A stretch of 64,000 nucleotides of DNA from Pseudomonas paralactis. GTDB taxonomy: Bacteria > Pseudomonadota > Gammaproteobacteria > Pseudomonadales > Pseudomonadaceae. Every line of letters begins with the position of its first letter. Within the stretch, counting starts at the first letter, position 1. The translations under genes and the position numbers were made by a program. The notes beneath the pieces were generated by a model. That model saw only the letters and a program-made list of their open reading frames with translations, was not told where the DNA came from and ran no database searches. The DNA is taken from the NCBI RefSeq assembly GCF_001439735.1, contig NZ_JYLN01000011.1, forward strand, positions 62,001 to 126,000, read 5' to 3'. This document shows, in pieces, positions 49,784 to 58,564 of this stretch.

Positions 49784-50608
49784 TCATTGACCCAGCGGTG
49801 TGGCCGCAGCAGGCGCATTGAGGCGCTGGTTCAGATTCTGCACCTGGCTCTGCAAGGTGGTGATATTGCGCGTGGTCTGGATGCGGAACACATCAAACTC
49901 CTTGTTGGTCGGCGCATCGACGTTGGCAGGCTGGTTTTCCTGGGCACTCTTGAGCACCAGCAAATCCTGCTCGATACGGGCGATGGCGGCGCCTGGATTG
50001 CCCTGCTTCTTCAAGGCAGCCACGTCGTTGGACAAGTCCTTGATCTCGCCCTGAGCCGCCTTGAGGCTGGCGACCGCATCGGTCAGGGCTTGCACCTGGC
50101 CTTGCAGCCTGGCATTGGCGGCCGTGAGTTCGGTGGTGCCGGCGCTCATCTGAGCCAGGCGACTGTCCAGCTCGGTGGCTTGGCCGGCGACACCCAACTG
50201 TTGCTTGCCCTGTTCCTGCAACTGGGCTTCCAACTGCTTGATCTGCAGTTTCAACGCCTCGCTGCCGTTGTTCACGCTGGCTTCGCTGGCCACGACCTTG
50301 CCGGAAATATCCTGCAGGCGCCCCGCCGCTTCCTCGCTGATACGGGCGAAGCTTTCCTGGGTGGCGACCAACTGCTGGCCCATCAGGGAAATCTGCTGGA
50401 AGCTCCACCAGGCGAGGCCAGCGAAGGCAATCAGCAGTGCGCCGACCAACGCCCACAACGGGCCGGTGCTGGCACTCTTGACCTTGACCACCGGCGTGGT
50501 TCGCGAGCGCACCGAGGTGGCGGCAGTCGGCACGAAATCATCGTCGTCCCCGAGGTCTGCGCGCAGGCTGGGCACGTTGTCGAAGTCGTCTTTTGCATCG
50601 TTACGCAT
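49784..50608 (-). CDS. Coiled-coil inner membrane protein of unknown function
   Basis: 274 residues from ATG 50608. A short acidic cytoplasmic N-terminus ('RNDAKDDFDN'), one membrane span (about 50-72, 'GPLWALVGALLIAFAGLAWW') and a long coiled coil to residue about 260, rich in Gln, Ala and Leu. Type II orientation with a periplasmic coiled coil is likely. No catalytic site. Conserved next to the epimerase gene in Pseudomonas as far as I recall. Confidence 0.8.
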   Translation of the reverse strand: MRNDAKDDFDNVPSLRADLGDDDDFVPTAATSVRSRTTPVVKVKSASTGPLWALVGALLIAFAGLAWWSFQQISLMGQQLVATQESFARISEEAAGRLQDISGKVVASEASVNNGSEALKLQIKQLEAQLQEQGKQQLGVAGQATELDSRLAQMSAGTTELTAANARLQGQVQALTDAVASLKAAQGEIKDLSNDVAALKKQGNPGAAIARIEQDLLVLKSAQENQPANVDAPTNKEFDVFRIQTTRNITTLQSQVQNLNQRLNAPAAATPLGQ

Positions 50609-50734
50609 GAATCTACCTTGAATCAATGAGGTGGCTGCCCAGAGGCCGAGCGGCGCAAGTATAAACCGTGCTCCAGACGCATAGGTCGACACGGTGCGGC
50701 GAATTCGGTTCCCGATGTGTCGCTGGTTATGAGC

Positions 50735-51733
50735 TTACTTGAGGCCCGGATCCTGAGCTTTCCACCAACTGCAGAACTCATCGAGTGCGGCCCACAAGCT
50801 GACCTTGGGCTCGTAGTCCAGATAATGCCTGGCACGGCTGATGTCGAGGGTGAAATCCTTGTTCATTACCTGCATGCCCAAGCGCGATAGCGAAGGCTCC
50901 GGCCGCCCCGGCCACATCGCGCAGAACGCCTCATTCAAGGCCGCCACGCTGTAGGACAAACCGTAGGAGCGATAACGGGTCACTTGGGGCAGCTCCATTT
51001 GCCGCATCACATAATTGACCACATCCCATATAGGCACCGGTGCGCCGTTACTGATGTTGTAGGCCTTGCCCAATGCCGAGCCGGGGGCGAGCAGGCTGCT
51101 GAGCAGCGCTTCATTGAGGTTGTGCACGCTGGTGAAGTCGACCTTGTTCAGGCCATCGCCGACAATGGCCAGGCGGTTCTTGCGCTGCATCTTCAACAGC
51201 CGCGGGAAGATGCTCATGTCGCCGGCACCGGTGACAAAACGCGGGCGCAGCGCCAGTACTTCAAGACCGAACTCCTGGGCCCCGAAGACCTTCTGCTCGG
51301 CCAGGTATTTGGTGGCGGCATAGGGATGCTTGAAACGCTTGGGCACCTGCTCTTCGGTGAGCCCTGTGTGGTCGCGGCCATCGAAGTAGATCGACGGCGA
51401 CGACAGATGCACCAGGCGTGTGACGCGCTGCTTGAGGCAGGCTTCGACCACGTTTTCGGTGACCAGCACATTGCCCTGGTGAAAGTCCTGGTACTTGCCC
51501 CACAGCCCGACGGCACCTGCGCAATGCACCACCGCTTCAACGTCGCGGCACAGGTCACGCACCAGGTCGGCATCATTCAAGTCACCCTGGATAAACTCGG
51601 CACCGCGCCGGACCAGGTGCTCGACACCCTCGGCGCGTCGCCCGTTGACCCGCACATCCAGGCCCTGCTCAAGGGCAAAACGCGCAAAGCGCCCGCCGAT
51701 GAAGCCGCTTGCGCCGGTGACCAGAATTTTCAT
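50735..51733 (-). CDS. Extended SDR: NAD(P)-dependent epimerase/3-beta-HSD-like protein
   Basis: 332 residues. Rossmann 'ILVTGASGFIGGRFARFALE' at the N-terminus, 'VVHCAGAVGLWGKYQDFHQG' and catalytic 'YAATKYLAEQKV' (Tyr/Lys about 138/142). Substrate unknown; relatives are annotated as NSDHL-like or UDP-sugar epimerases. Confidence 0.88.
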   Translation of the reverse strand: MKILVTGASGFIGGRFARFALEQGLDVRVNGRRAEGVEHLVRRGAEFIQGDLNDADLVRDLCRDVEAVVHCAGAVGLWGKYQDFHQGNVLVTENVVEACLKQRVTRLVHLSSPSIYFDGRDHTGLTEEQVPKRFKHPYAATKYLAEQKVFGAQEFGLEVLALRPRFVTGAGDMSIFPRLLKMQRKNRLAIVGDGLNKVDFTSVHNLNEALLSSLLAPGSALGKAYNISNGAPVPIWDVVNYVMRQMELPQVTRYRSYGLSYSVAALNEAFCAMWPGRPEPSLSRLGMQVMNKDFTLDISRARHYLDYEPKVSLWAALDEFCSWWKAQDPGLK

Positions 51734-51785
51734 GTAGTACTCCGTGTTCTTTCGTTTTTCATCGCTGTGGCCTTGACGCCCGCCG

Positions 51786-52679
51786 TCACTTCAACGGCAC
51801 CAACCAGTGGCCACAAACCTGGGCCAGATGGTCGGTCAACAAGCCCAACAGTTGCCCGCCACTGCGCCAATGATGCCAGTACAGCGGCACATCGATGGGC
51901 TTATCTGGCAATAACTCGACCAATACGCCGGTGTCCATCTGGTCGCGCACCTGCAATTCGGGCACCAGGCCCCACCCAAGGCCGGCTTCCGTCAGGCGAA
52001 TAAAACCTTCGGACGACGGGCATAGATGGTGTTCGAAACCTCCGTTCACCCCGAGGGAGGCCAGATAACGGTGTTGCAGGAAATCATCCGGACCGAACAC
52101 CAGCGCCGGCGTGCGCGCCAATTGATCGGCCTGCACGCCCTGCGGGAAATGCCGAGCAATAAACGCCGGGCTGGCCAACGCCCGATAACGCATGGCCCCC
52201 AACAACAGGCTACGAGCGCCAGCCACCGGGCGCTCGCTGGCGCAAATGCAAGCCGCGACCTCACCGGCGCGCATACGCTTAAGGCCCACGGTCTGGTCTT
52301 CGACCACCAGGTCCAGCAGCAAGTGCTGTTCGGCGCAGAAGTCGCTGATGGCTTCGGCCCACCATGTGGCCAGGCTGTCGGCATTCAGCGCGATGCGCAG
52401 GCGCTCGGGCATCCCCTCCTCATCCAGCGCCGGCACCTGGCTTTGCAGGTCACGCTCCAGTAAGCGCACCTGTTGCACATGGTTGAGCAGGCGCCGGCCG
52501 ATGTCGGTCGGGGTCGGGGGCGAAGCCCGTACCAGCACCGGTTGCCCGATACGCGCCTCCAGTAATTTGATGCGCTGGGAGATCGCCGACTGCGACAGCC
52601 CCAGCACCTGAGCACCGCGCTCGAAGCCAGCTTGTTCCACCACCGCCGCCAGGGCGGAAAGCAATTTATAGTCGAACAT
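51786..52679 (-). CDS. argP: ArgP (IciA), LysR-family regulator of argO
   Basis: 297 residues. Helix-turn-helix 'GFERGAQVLGLSQSAISQRI' (about 18-37), then the ArgP-specific 'LLEARIGQPVLVRASPPTPT'. In enterics it senses lysine/arginine and controls the LysE-type exporter; here argO is divergent across 100 bp, as expected. Confidence 0.93.
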   Translation of the reverse strand: MFDYKLLSALAAVVEQAGFERGAQVLGLSQSAISQRIKLLEARIGQPVLVRASPPTPTDIGRRLLNHVQQVRLLERDLQSQVPALDEEGMPERLRIALNADSLATWWAEAISDFCAEQHLLLDLVVEDQTVGLKRMRAGEVAACICASERPVAGARSLLLGAMRYRALASPAFIARHFPQGVQADQLARTPALVFGPDDFLQHRYLASLGVNGGFEHHLCPSSEGFIRLTEAGLGWGLVPELQVRDQMDTGVLVELLPDKPIDVPLYWHHWRSGGQLLGLLTDHLAQVCGHWLVPLK

Positions 52680-52779
52680 CAGTTTTCCTAATGAGCGATC
52701 AGCAATATTGGTTTTTCTTATACAGGCCCGACCCGCACCATAGCCAGCATCGTTTAAGCATCAACAAGGATTCCTCTCT

Positions 52780-53379
52780 ATGTGGCAGAGCTATATGAAC
52801 GGCTTGCTGGTGGCCCTCGGGCTGATCATGGCAATCGGCACACAGAACGCGTTCGTCCTCGCACAAAGCCTGCGCCGCGAGCATCACTTGCCCGTCGCGG
52901 CCTTGTGCGTGATCTGCGATGCGCTGTTGGTGGCCGCCGGGGTGTTCGGCCTGGCCACCGTGCTGGCCCAGAGCCCGATCCTGCTTGCGGTGGCACGCTG
53001 GGGCGGCGCGGCGTTCCTGTTGTGGTATGGCGCGTGTGCGCTGCGCAGGGCCTGTTCAAAACAAAGCCTGGATCAGGGTGCCAGCCTCAAGACCCGCTCA
53101 TTGCGTGCCGTGCTGTTGAGCGCACTGGCGGTGACCCTGCTAAACCCACACGTGTACCTGGACACCGTGCTGTTGATCGGCTCCCTGGGCGCGCAACAAA
53201 CCGAACCGGGGGCCTACGTGGCCGGTGCGGCCAGCGCTTCGTTCCTGTGGTTCACCACCCTGGCGCTCGGCGCGGCATGGCTGGCACCCTGGCTGGCACG
53301 CCCGGCCACCTGGCGCCTGCTGGACTTGCTGGTGGCGGTGATGATGTTCTCGGTGGCCTACCAATTGATCAGCGCCTGA
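52780..53379 (+). CDS. argO: LysE/ArgO family amino acid exporter
   Basis: 199 residues, six membrane segments, beginning 'MWQSYMNGLLVALGLIMAIG' and 'TQNAFVLAQSLRREHH', the LysE/ArgO hallmark. 'LNPHVYLDTVLLIGSLGAQQ' lies at about 127-146. Exports basic amino acids from the cytoplasm. ATG follows AAGGA. Confidence 0.92.
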   Translation: MWQSYMNGLLVALGLIMAIGTQNAFVLAQSLRREHHLPVAALCVICDALLVAAGVFGLATVLAQSPILLAVARWGGAAFLLWYGACALRRACSKQSLDQGASLKTRSLRAVLLSALAVTLLNPHVYLDTVLLIGSLGAQQTEPGAYVAGAASASFLWFTTLALGAAWLAPWLARPATWRLLDLLVAVMMFSVAYQLISA

Positions 53380-53557
53380 GCAATAGTTGAAAACCCGCTG
53401 GAACCTCTATCCCACACAGTTGTTGCGTGGTTATGCCGCACCCCCGGTGCTATGATCAGGCCCCTGCGCCGCAAAGAGTACAAACTCCCCGGCGCATGTT
53501 TGGCCGCCCGTGATCGGCCTTGCGCTCACCGCAACTGACCTGATTAGGAGAATCATC

Positions 53558-54154
53558 ATGGCTTTCGAATTGCCGCCGCTGCCCTACGCACACGATGCCC
53601 TGCAGCCGCACATCTCCAAGGAAACCTTGGAATACCACCACGACAAGCACCACAACACCTATGTCGTGAACCTGAACAACCTGGTGCCTGGCACCGAGTT
53701 CGAAGGCAAGACCCTGGAAGAAATCGTCAAGTCTTCCTCGGGCGGTATCTTCAACAACGCCGCTCAAGTCTGGAACCACACCTTTTACTGGAACTGCCTG
53801 GCGCCAAACGCCGGCGGCCAACCAACCGGCGCGCTGGCTGAAGCCATCAACGCTGCGTTCGGTTCGTTCGACAAGTTCAAGGAAGAGTTCACCAAGACTT
53901 CGGTTGGCACCTTCGGTTCCGGTTGGGGCTGGCTGGTGAAAAAGGCTGACGGTTCCCTGGCTCTGGCCAGCACCATCGGTGCAGGCAACCCGCTGACCAG
54001 CGGCGACACCCCGCTGCTGACCTGCGACGTGTGGGAACACGCCTACTACATCGACTACCGCAACGTGCGTCCAAAGTATGTGGAAGCGTTCTGGAACCTG
54101 GTCAACTGGAAGTTCGTGGCTGAGCAGTTCGAAGGCAAGACCTTCACTGCCTAA
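53558..54154 (+). CDS. sodB: Iron superoxide dismutase
   Basis: 198 residues from ATG 53558 (TAGGAGA upstream). Metal ligands lie in 'YHHDKHHNTYV' (His near 27), 'QVWNHTFYWN' (His near 74) and 'CDVWEHAYYIDY' (Asp and His near 157/161). The residues flanking the second ligand ('NHTFYWNCLAP') match Fe-SODs. Cytoplasmic superoxide detoxification. Followed by a strong terminator. Confidence 0.97.
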   Translation: MAFELPPLPYAHDALQPHISKETLEYHHDKHHNTYVVNLNNLVPGTEFEGKTLEEIVKSSSGGIFNNAAQVWNHTFYWNCLAPNAGGQPTGALAEAINAAFGSFDKFKEEFTKTSVGTFGSGWGWLVKKADGSLALASTIGAGNPLTSGDTPLLTCDVWEHAYYIDYRNVRPKYVEAFWNLVNWKFVAEQFEGKTFTA

Positions 54155-54174
54155 GCAGCACCTTCAGTAAAAAG

Positions 54175-54199
54175 AGCCCGGCGATTGCCGGGCTTTTTT
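54175..54199 (+). terminator. Terminator of sodB
   Basis: AGCCCGGC, loop GATT, GCCGGGCT and six T, 20 nt after the stop. Confidence 0.93.
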
Positions 54200-54265
54200 G
54201 TGCACGCAAGGCAAACCACCCAGAAACAGCGGAACTCAACAGTAACAATTCACCACACAAACGCC

Positions 54266-54283
54266 AGGAGGAATAAACCTCCT
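54266..54283 (+). promoter_or_regulatory. Hairpin hiding an AGGAGG sequence before a small gene
   Basis: AGGAGG (54266-54271), loop AATAAA, CCTCCT (54278-54283). The perfect Shine-Dalgarno-like AGGAGG is locked in a 6-bp stem upstream of the three candidate ATGs at 54290, 54299 and 54305. Confidence 0.5.
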
Positions 54284-54304
54284 AATTCAATGTGGAGAAT
54301 GACG

Positions 54305-54514
54305 ATGGATCCTATTTCGATGGCAACTGGGGTTGCAGGTGCAATCCCAATGGTTGCGGGTATTGTTGATAAAGGGCTGGATCTGGCAAACGGTGCCATG
54401 AAGGCAGGAAACAAAGTCCTGGACATGGCAAGCAAAGTCCTGGACATGGCCAGTGAAGGCGCCAAGATCGCTGGGGAAGCGCCAAAGCCCCAGGGTAAAA
54501 TCGATTTCTCTTAA
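54305..54514 (+). CDS. Small protein of unknown function
   Basis: 69 residues from ATG 54305, with GGAG 8 nt upstream; ATGs at 54299 and 54290 are in frame. Pattern: glycine/alanine rich hydrophobic N-terminus 'MATGVAGAIPMVAGIVDKGL', then a tandem heptad 'KVLDMAS KVLDMAS' and a short polar tail 'KPQGKIDFS'. It could be a small membrane-active or helical protein. Between sodB and bifA. Followed by a hairpin at about 54528-54551. Confidence 0.6.
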   Translation: MDPISMATGVAGAIPMVAGIVDKGLDLANGAMKAGNKVLDMASKVLDMASEGAKIAGEAPKPQGKIDFS

Positions 54515-54706
54515 ATCGTCGCCCACTCGAAGGCGGACTTCCTCCGCCTTCTCCGCTACCGGGCTTCGAGCCCGCTGACCTTCCTGCGTTTATCCCGCCC
54601 AAACCTCAATTAAGCTGCGAGCCCAATGTCCCTTTGACTGCCATCCTCAGATTGCCAATACTCATGGCATATTGACGGCCACCCGCATGAGACAAGGAAT
54701 GCCCCT

Positions 54707-56758
54707 TTGAAGCTGGAACTCAAAAACAGCTTGTCGGTGAAGTTGCTACGGGTTGTGCTGCTGTCGGCCTTGATCGTGGGCGTGGCGCTGAGCGTGGCGC
54801 AGATCGTTTTTGACGCCTACAAGACCCGTCAGGCTGTGGCTGACGATGCGCAACGCATCCTCGACATGTTTCGCGACCCCTCAACCCAGGCCGTCTACAG
54901 CCTGGACCGCGAGATGGGTATGCAGGTGATCGAAGGGTTATTCCAGGACGACGCCGTGCGCATGGCCTCCATCGGTCATCCCAACGAGACCATGCTGGCG
55001 GAAAAAAGCCGTGCATTGCAGCACTCCCCCACCCGCTGGTTGACCGATCTGATTCTTGGCCAGGAACGCTCCTTTACCACCGCACTGGTGGGCAAAGGCC
55101 CCTATAGCGAATACTACGGCGACCTCAGCATCACCCTGGATACCGCCACCTATGGCAGAGGTTTCCTGGTCAGCTCGGTCATCATCTTTATCTCCGGCGT
55201 ATTGCGCGCGCTGGCCATGGGGCTGGTGCTTTACCTGGTGTATCACTGGATGCTGACCAAACCGCTGTCACGGATTATTCAGCACCTGACCTCGATCAAT
55301 CCGGACCGCCCCAGCGAACACAAGATCCCTCAACTCAAGGGCCACGAACGCAACGAACTGGGGCAGTGGATAAACACCGCCAACCAGTTACTCGAATCCA
55401 TCGAGCGCAATACCCACCTGCGCCACGAGGCCGAATCCAGCCTGCTGCGCATGGCCCAATATGACTTCCTGACCGGCCTGCCCAACCGCCAGAAGTTGCA
55501 GGAACAGTTGGACAAGATCCTCACCGACGCCGGCCGCAGGCAACGACGCGTAGCGGTGTTGTGCGTCGGGCTGGATGACTTCAAGAGCGTTAACGAACAG
55601 TTCACCTACCAGGCCGGCGACAAACTGCTGCTGGCCCTGGCCGATCGCCTGCGCGCCCACAGTGGGCGCCTCGGCACGCTTGCCCGCCTGGGCGGCGACC
55701 AGTTCGCCCTGGTGCAGGCCGATATCGACCAGCCGTACGAAGCCGCCGAACTGGCGCAAAGCATTTTGGATGATCTGGAGGCGGAGTTCGCGTTTGAGCA
55801 TGACCTGATCAGGCTGCGTGCCACCATCGGTATCACGCTGTTCCCTGAAGATGGCGACAGCACCGAGAAGTTGCTGCAAAAAGCCGAGCAGACCATGACG
55901 CTGGCCAAGAGCCGCTCGCGCAACCGCTATCAGTTTTATATCGCCAGCGTGGACAGTGAAATGCGCCGGCGCCGCGAATTGGAAAAGGACCTGCGCGATG
56001 CGCTGAGCCGCGACCAGTTCCACCTGGTGTACCAGCCGCAAATCAGCTACCGCGACCATCGCGTGGTCGGCGTGGAGGCCCTGTTGCGCTGGCAACATCC
56101 GGAGCACGGCCTGGTCCCGCCGGATTTGTTTATTCCGCTGGCAGAACAGAACGGCACCATTATCCCGATTGGCGAATGGGTGCTGGACCAGGCATGTCGG
56201 CAACTGCGCGAATGGCACGACCTGGGCTTCACCGCACTGCGCATCGCCGTCAACCTGTCTACGGTGCAACTGCACCACACCGAGTTGCCGCGGGTGGTCA
56301 ACAACCTGATGCAGATCTATCGCCTGCCGCCCCGCAGCCTGGAACTGGAAGTGACCGAGACCGGCCTGATGGAAGACATCAGCACCGCTGCCCAGCACCT
56401 GCTGAGCCTGCGTCGCTCCGGGGCGCTGATCGCCATTGATGACTTCGGCACCGGTTATTCATCCCTGAGTTACCTCAAAAGCCTGCCGCTGGACAAGATC
56501 AAGATCGACAAGAGCTTCGTCCAGGACCTGCAGGATGACGACGATGACGCGACGATCGTGCGCGCCATCATCCAACTGGGCAAAAGCCTGGGTATGCAGG
56601 TGATTGCCGAAGGCGTGGAGACCGCCGAACAAGAGGCGTACATCATCTCCGAAGGCTGTCATGAGGGTCAGGGCTATCACTACAGCAAACCGTTGCAGGC
56701 GCGGGAGTTGGCGGCTTACTTGAAGCAGTCCGAGCGTAATAACGCGGTGAGTCTGTGA
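54707..56758 (+). CDS. bifA: BifA, membrane c-di-GMP phosphodiesterase (GGDQF-EAL)
   Basis: 683 residues. Two membrane segments (about 10-33 and 150-175) enclose a periplasmic domain, followed by a linker, a GGDEF domain (about 255-410) with degenerate 'LARLGGDQFALV', and an intact EAL domain (about 430-680): 'VGVEALLRWQHP', 'ELEVTETGLMED', 'AIDDFGTGYSSLSYLKS', 'KIDKSFVQDL', 'EGVETAEQ'. This combination and the sodB neighbour match BifA of P. aeruginosa, which lowers c-di-GMP to promote swarming and limit biofilm. Start codon: the frame opens at 54707 with AAGGAATG upstream (TTG). Confidence 0.93.
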   Translation: MKLELKNSLSVKLLRVVLLSALIVGVALSVAQIVFDAYKTRQAVADDAQRILDMFRDPSTQAVYSLDREMGMQVIEGLFQDDAVRMASIGHPNETMLAEKSRALQHSPTRWLTDLILGQERSFTTALVGKGPYSEYYGDLSITLDTATYGRGFLVSSVIIFISGVLRALAMGLVLYLVYHWMLTKPLSRIIQHLTSINPDRPSEHKIPQLKGHERNELGQWINTANQLLESIERNTHLRHEAESSLLRMAQYDFLTGLPNRQKLQEQLDKILTDAGRRQRRVAVLCVGLDDFKSVNEQFTYQAGDKLLLALADRLRAHSGRLGTLARLGGDQFALVQADIDQPYEAAELAQSILDDLEAEFAFEHDLIRLRATIGITLFPEDGDSTEKLLQKAEQTMTLAKSRSRNRYQFYIASVDSEMRRRRELEKDLRDALSRDQFHLVYQPQISYRDHRVVGVEALLRWQHPEHGLVPPDLFIPLAEQNGTIIPIGEWVLDQACRQLREWHDLGFTALRIAVNLSTVQLHHTELPRVVNNLMQIYRLPPRSLELEVTETGLMEDISTAAQHLLSLRRSGALIAIDDFGTGYSSLSYLKSLPLDKIKIDKSFVQDLQDDDDDATIVRAIIQLGKSLGMQVIAEGVETAEQEAYIISEGCHEGQGYHYSKPLQARELAAYLKQSERNNAVSL

Positions 56759-56884
56759 ATTAACCAACCAATACCAAATATTTCCCGCGTATAAGCCTTT
56801 ACACAAAATGCAAATCTTTCGCATTATGTCGCAGCTTTTGCGCTCCCCGCGCGCCCTATTCACACTCGAAGCAGGATGTTCGCC

Positions 56885-58222
56885 ATGATTCGTATGCCCC
56901 TGGCCACCGCCAGTCTGCTGGCCATTGCCATTTCTCTCGCCGGTTGCGGCGAAGGTAAAGACAAGGCCGCCGCGCCTCAAGCACCCGCCGCCGCCAGCAC
57001 CACCGCACCGGCGGCCGCACCGGCAGGCCAGGTCGACGAAGCAGCCGCCAAGGCGGTTGTTGCGCACTACGCAGACATGGTGTTTGCGGTATACAGCGAT
57101 GCCGAATCCACTGCGAAAACCCTGCAGACCGCGGTCGACACCTTCCTCGCCAACCCGAACGACGAAACCCTGAAAGCGGCCCGTACCGCCTGGATCGCCG
57201 CACGCGTCCCGTACCTGCAAAGTGAAGTGTTCCGCTTCGGCAACACCATCATTGATGACTGGGAAGGCCAAGTGAACGCCTGGCCCCTGGACGAAGGCTT
57301 GATCGACTATGTCGACAAGTCCTACGAGCACGCTCTGGGTAACCCCGGCGCCAACGCCAACATCATTGCCAACAACGAGATCCAGGTCGGCGAAGACAAG
57401 ATCGACGTCAAGGAAATCACCCCGGAAAAACTGGCCAGCCTCAATGAGCTGGGCGGTTCCGAGGCGAACGTTGCCACCGGCTACCACGCCATCGAATTCC
57501 TGCTCTGGGGCCAGGACCTCAACGGCACCGGCCCAGGCGCGGGCAACCGTCCGGCCTCGGACTACCTGACCGGCGACGGTGCTACCGGCGGTCACAATGA
57601 GCGCCGCCGCACTTACCTGCGTGCAGTGACTCAACTACTGGTCAGCGACCTGGAAGAAATGGTGGGTAACTGGAAGCCCAACGTCGAAGACAACTACCGC
57701 GCCACCCTGGAGTCGGAACCGGCTACCGACGGTCTGCGTAAAATGCTGTTCGGCATGGGCAGCCTGTCGTTGGGCGAGCTGGCCGGCGAGCGCATGAAGG
57801 TCTCCCTGGAAGCCAACTCACCGGAAGACGAACACGATTGCTTCAGCGATAACACCCACAACTCGCAGTTCTACGACGCCAAGGGTATCCGCAACGTCTA
57901 CCTGGGTGAGTACACTCGCGTTGACGGCACCAAGCTGACCGGCGCCAGCCTGTCGTCCCTGGTGGCCAAGGCCGACCCGGCAGCCGATGCCGCCCTCAAG
58001 GCGGACCTGGCGGCAACCGAAGCGAAGATCCAGGTCATGGTCGACCGCGCCAATGACGGCGAGCACTACGACCAGTTGATCGCCGCCGGCAACGACAAGG
58101 GCAACCAGATCGTGCGCGACGCGATTGCCGCCCTGGTCAAGCAGACCGGTTCGATCGAGGCCGCTGCCGGCAAACTGGGCATCAGCGACCTGAACCCGGA
58201 CAGCGCTGATCACGAGTTCTGA
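56885..58222 (+). CDS. icmP: Imelysin-family lipoprotein IcmP
   Basis: 445 residues from ATG 56885. Lipoprotein signal with lipobox 'SLAGC' (Cys about 21), then an Ala/Pro linker and an imelysin (peptidase M75) domain with 'ATGYHAIEFLLWGQDL', the GxHxxE motif. Insulin-cleaving metalloproteinase in P. aeruginosa is the namesake; relatives also act in iron uptake. Follows bifA as in P. aeruginosa. Confidence 0.92.
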   Translation: MIRMPLATASLLAIAISLAGCGEGKDKAAAPQAPAAASTTAPAAAPAGQVDEAAAKAVVAHYADMVFAVYSDAESTAKTLQTAVDTFLANPNDETLKAARTAWIAARVPYLQSEVFRFGNTIIDDWEGQVNAWPLDEGLIDYVDKSYEHALGNPGANANIIANNEIQVGEDKIDVKEITPEKLASLNELGGSEANVATGYHAIEFLLWGQDLNGTGPGAGNRPASDYLTGDGATGGHNERRRTYLRAVTQLLVSDLEEMVGNWKPNVEDNYRATLESEPATDGLRKMLFGMGSLSLGELAGERMKVSLEANSPEDEHDCFSDNTHNSQFYDAKGIRNVYLGEYTRVDGTKLTGASLSSLVAKADPAADAALKADLAATEAKIQVMVDRANDGEHYDQLIAAGNDKGNQIVRDAIAALVKQTGSIEAAAGKLGISDLNPDSADHEF

Positions 58223-58238
58223 TCAAGCACAGTTGAAA

Positions 58239-58263
58239 AAGGCGACCTGCGGGTCGCCTTTTT
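58239..58263 (+). terminator. Terminator of icmP
   Basis: AAGGCGACC (58239-58247), 4-nt loop TGCG, GGTCGCCTT and T-run, 16 nt after the stop. Confidence 0.92.
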
Positions 58264-58292
58264 CATGCGCGCAATAACTGCTGCACCTATCC

Positions 58293-58380
58293 CTGTGGGA
58301 GCTGGCTTGCCTGCGATCCAGACAACTCGGTGATTCAGGCACACCGAGTCGATACCTTCGCAGGCAAGCCAGCTCCCACA
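58293..58380. repeat. REPIN, 88 bp
   Basis: TGTGGGAGCTGGCTTGCCTG ... CAGGCAAGCCAGCTCCCACA, with an inner ACTCGGTG/CACCGAGT stem. The 342-bp gap to trkH otherwise holds a second REP-like fragment around 58430-58480 and no gene. Confidence 0.88.
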
Positions 58381-58564
58381 TTTGGATCGTGATGTGTCAG
58401 GTAGATAGGCGCCACTTGGTAGGTCGTCACGGGAGCAAGCTCCCTCGCCACAGCTTCAGCGCCGCTGCGAAGTTGTGTAGACACCAAGCCACCGCAGCCC
58501 TTGGTTTACAAGACCTGCACCGCAGGTAGAATGGCGCCTCTGCCCAATCACCCGAGCGAACTTC

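Noticed and set aside
54707..56758. Diguanylate cyclase activity of the GGDEF domain
   Set aside because: Signature is GGDQF, as in BifA, which lacks cyclase activity; the EAL domain is intact.
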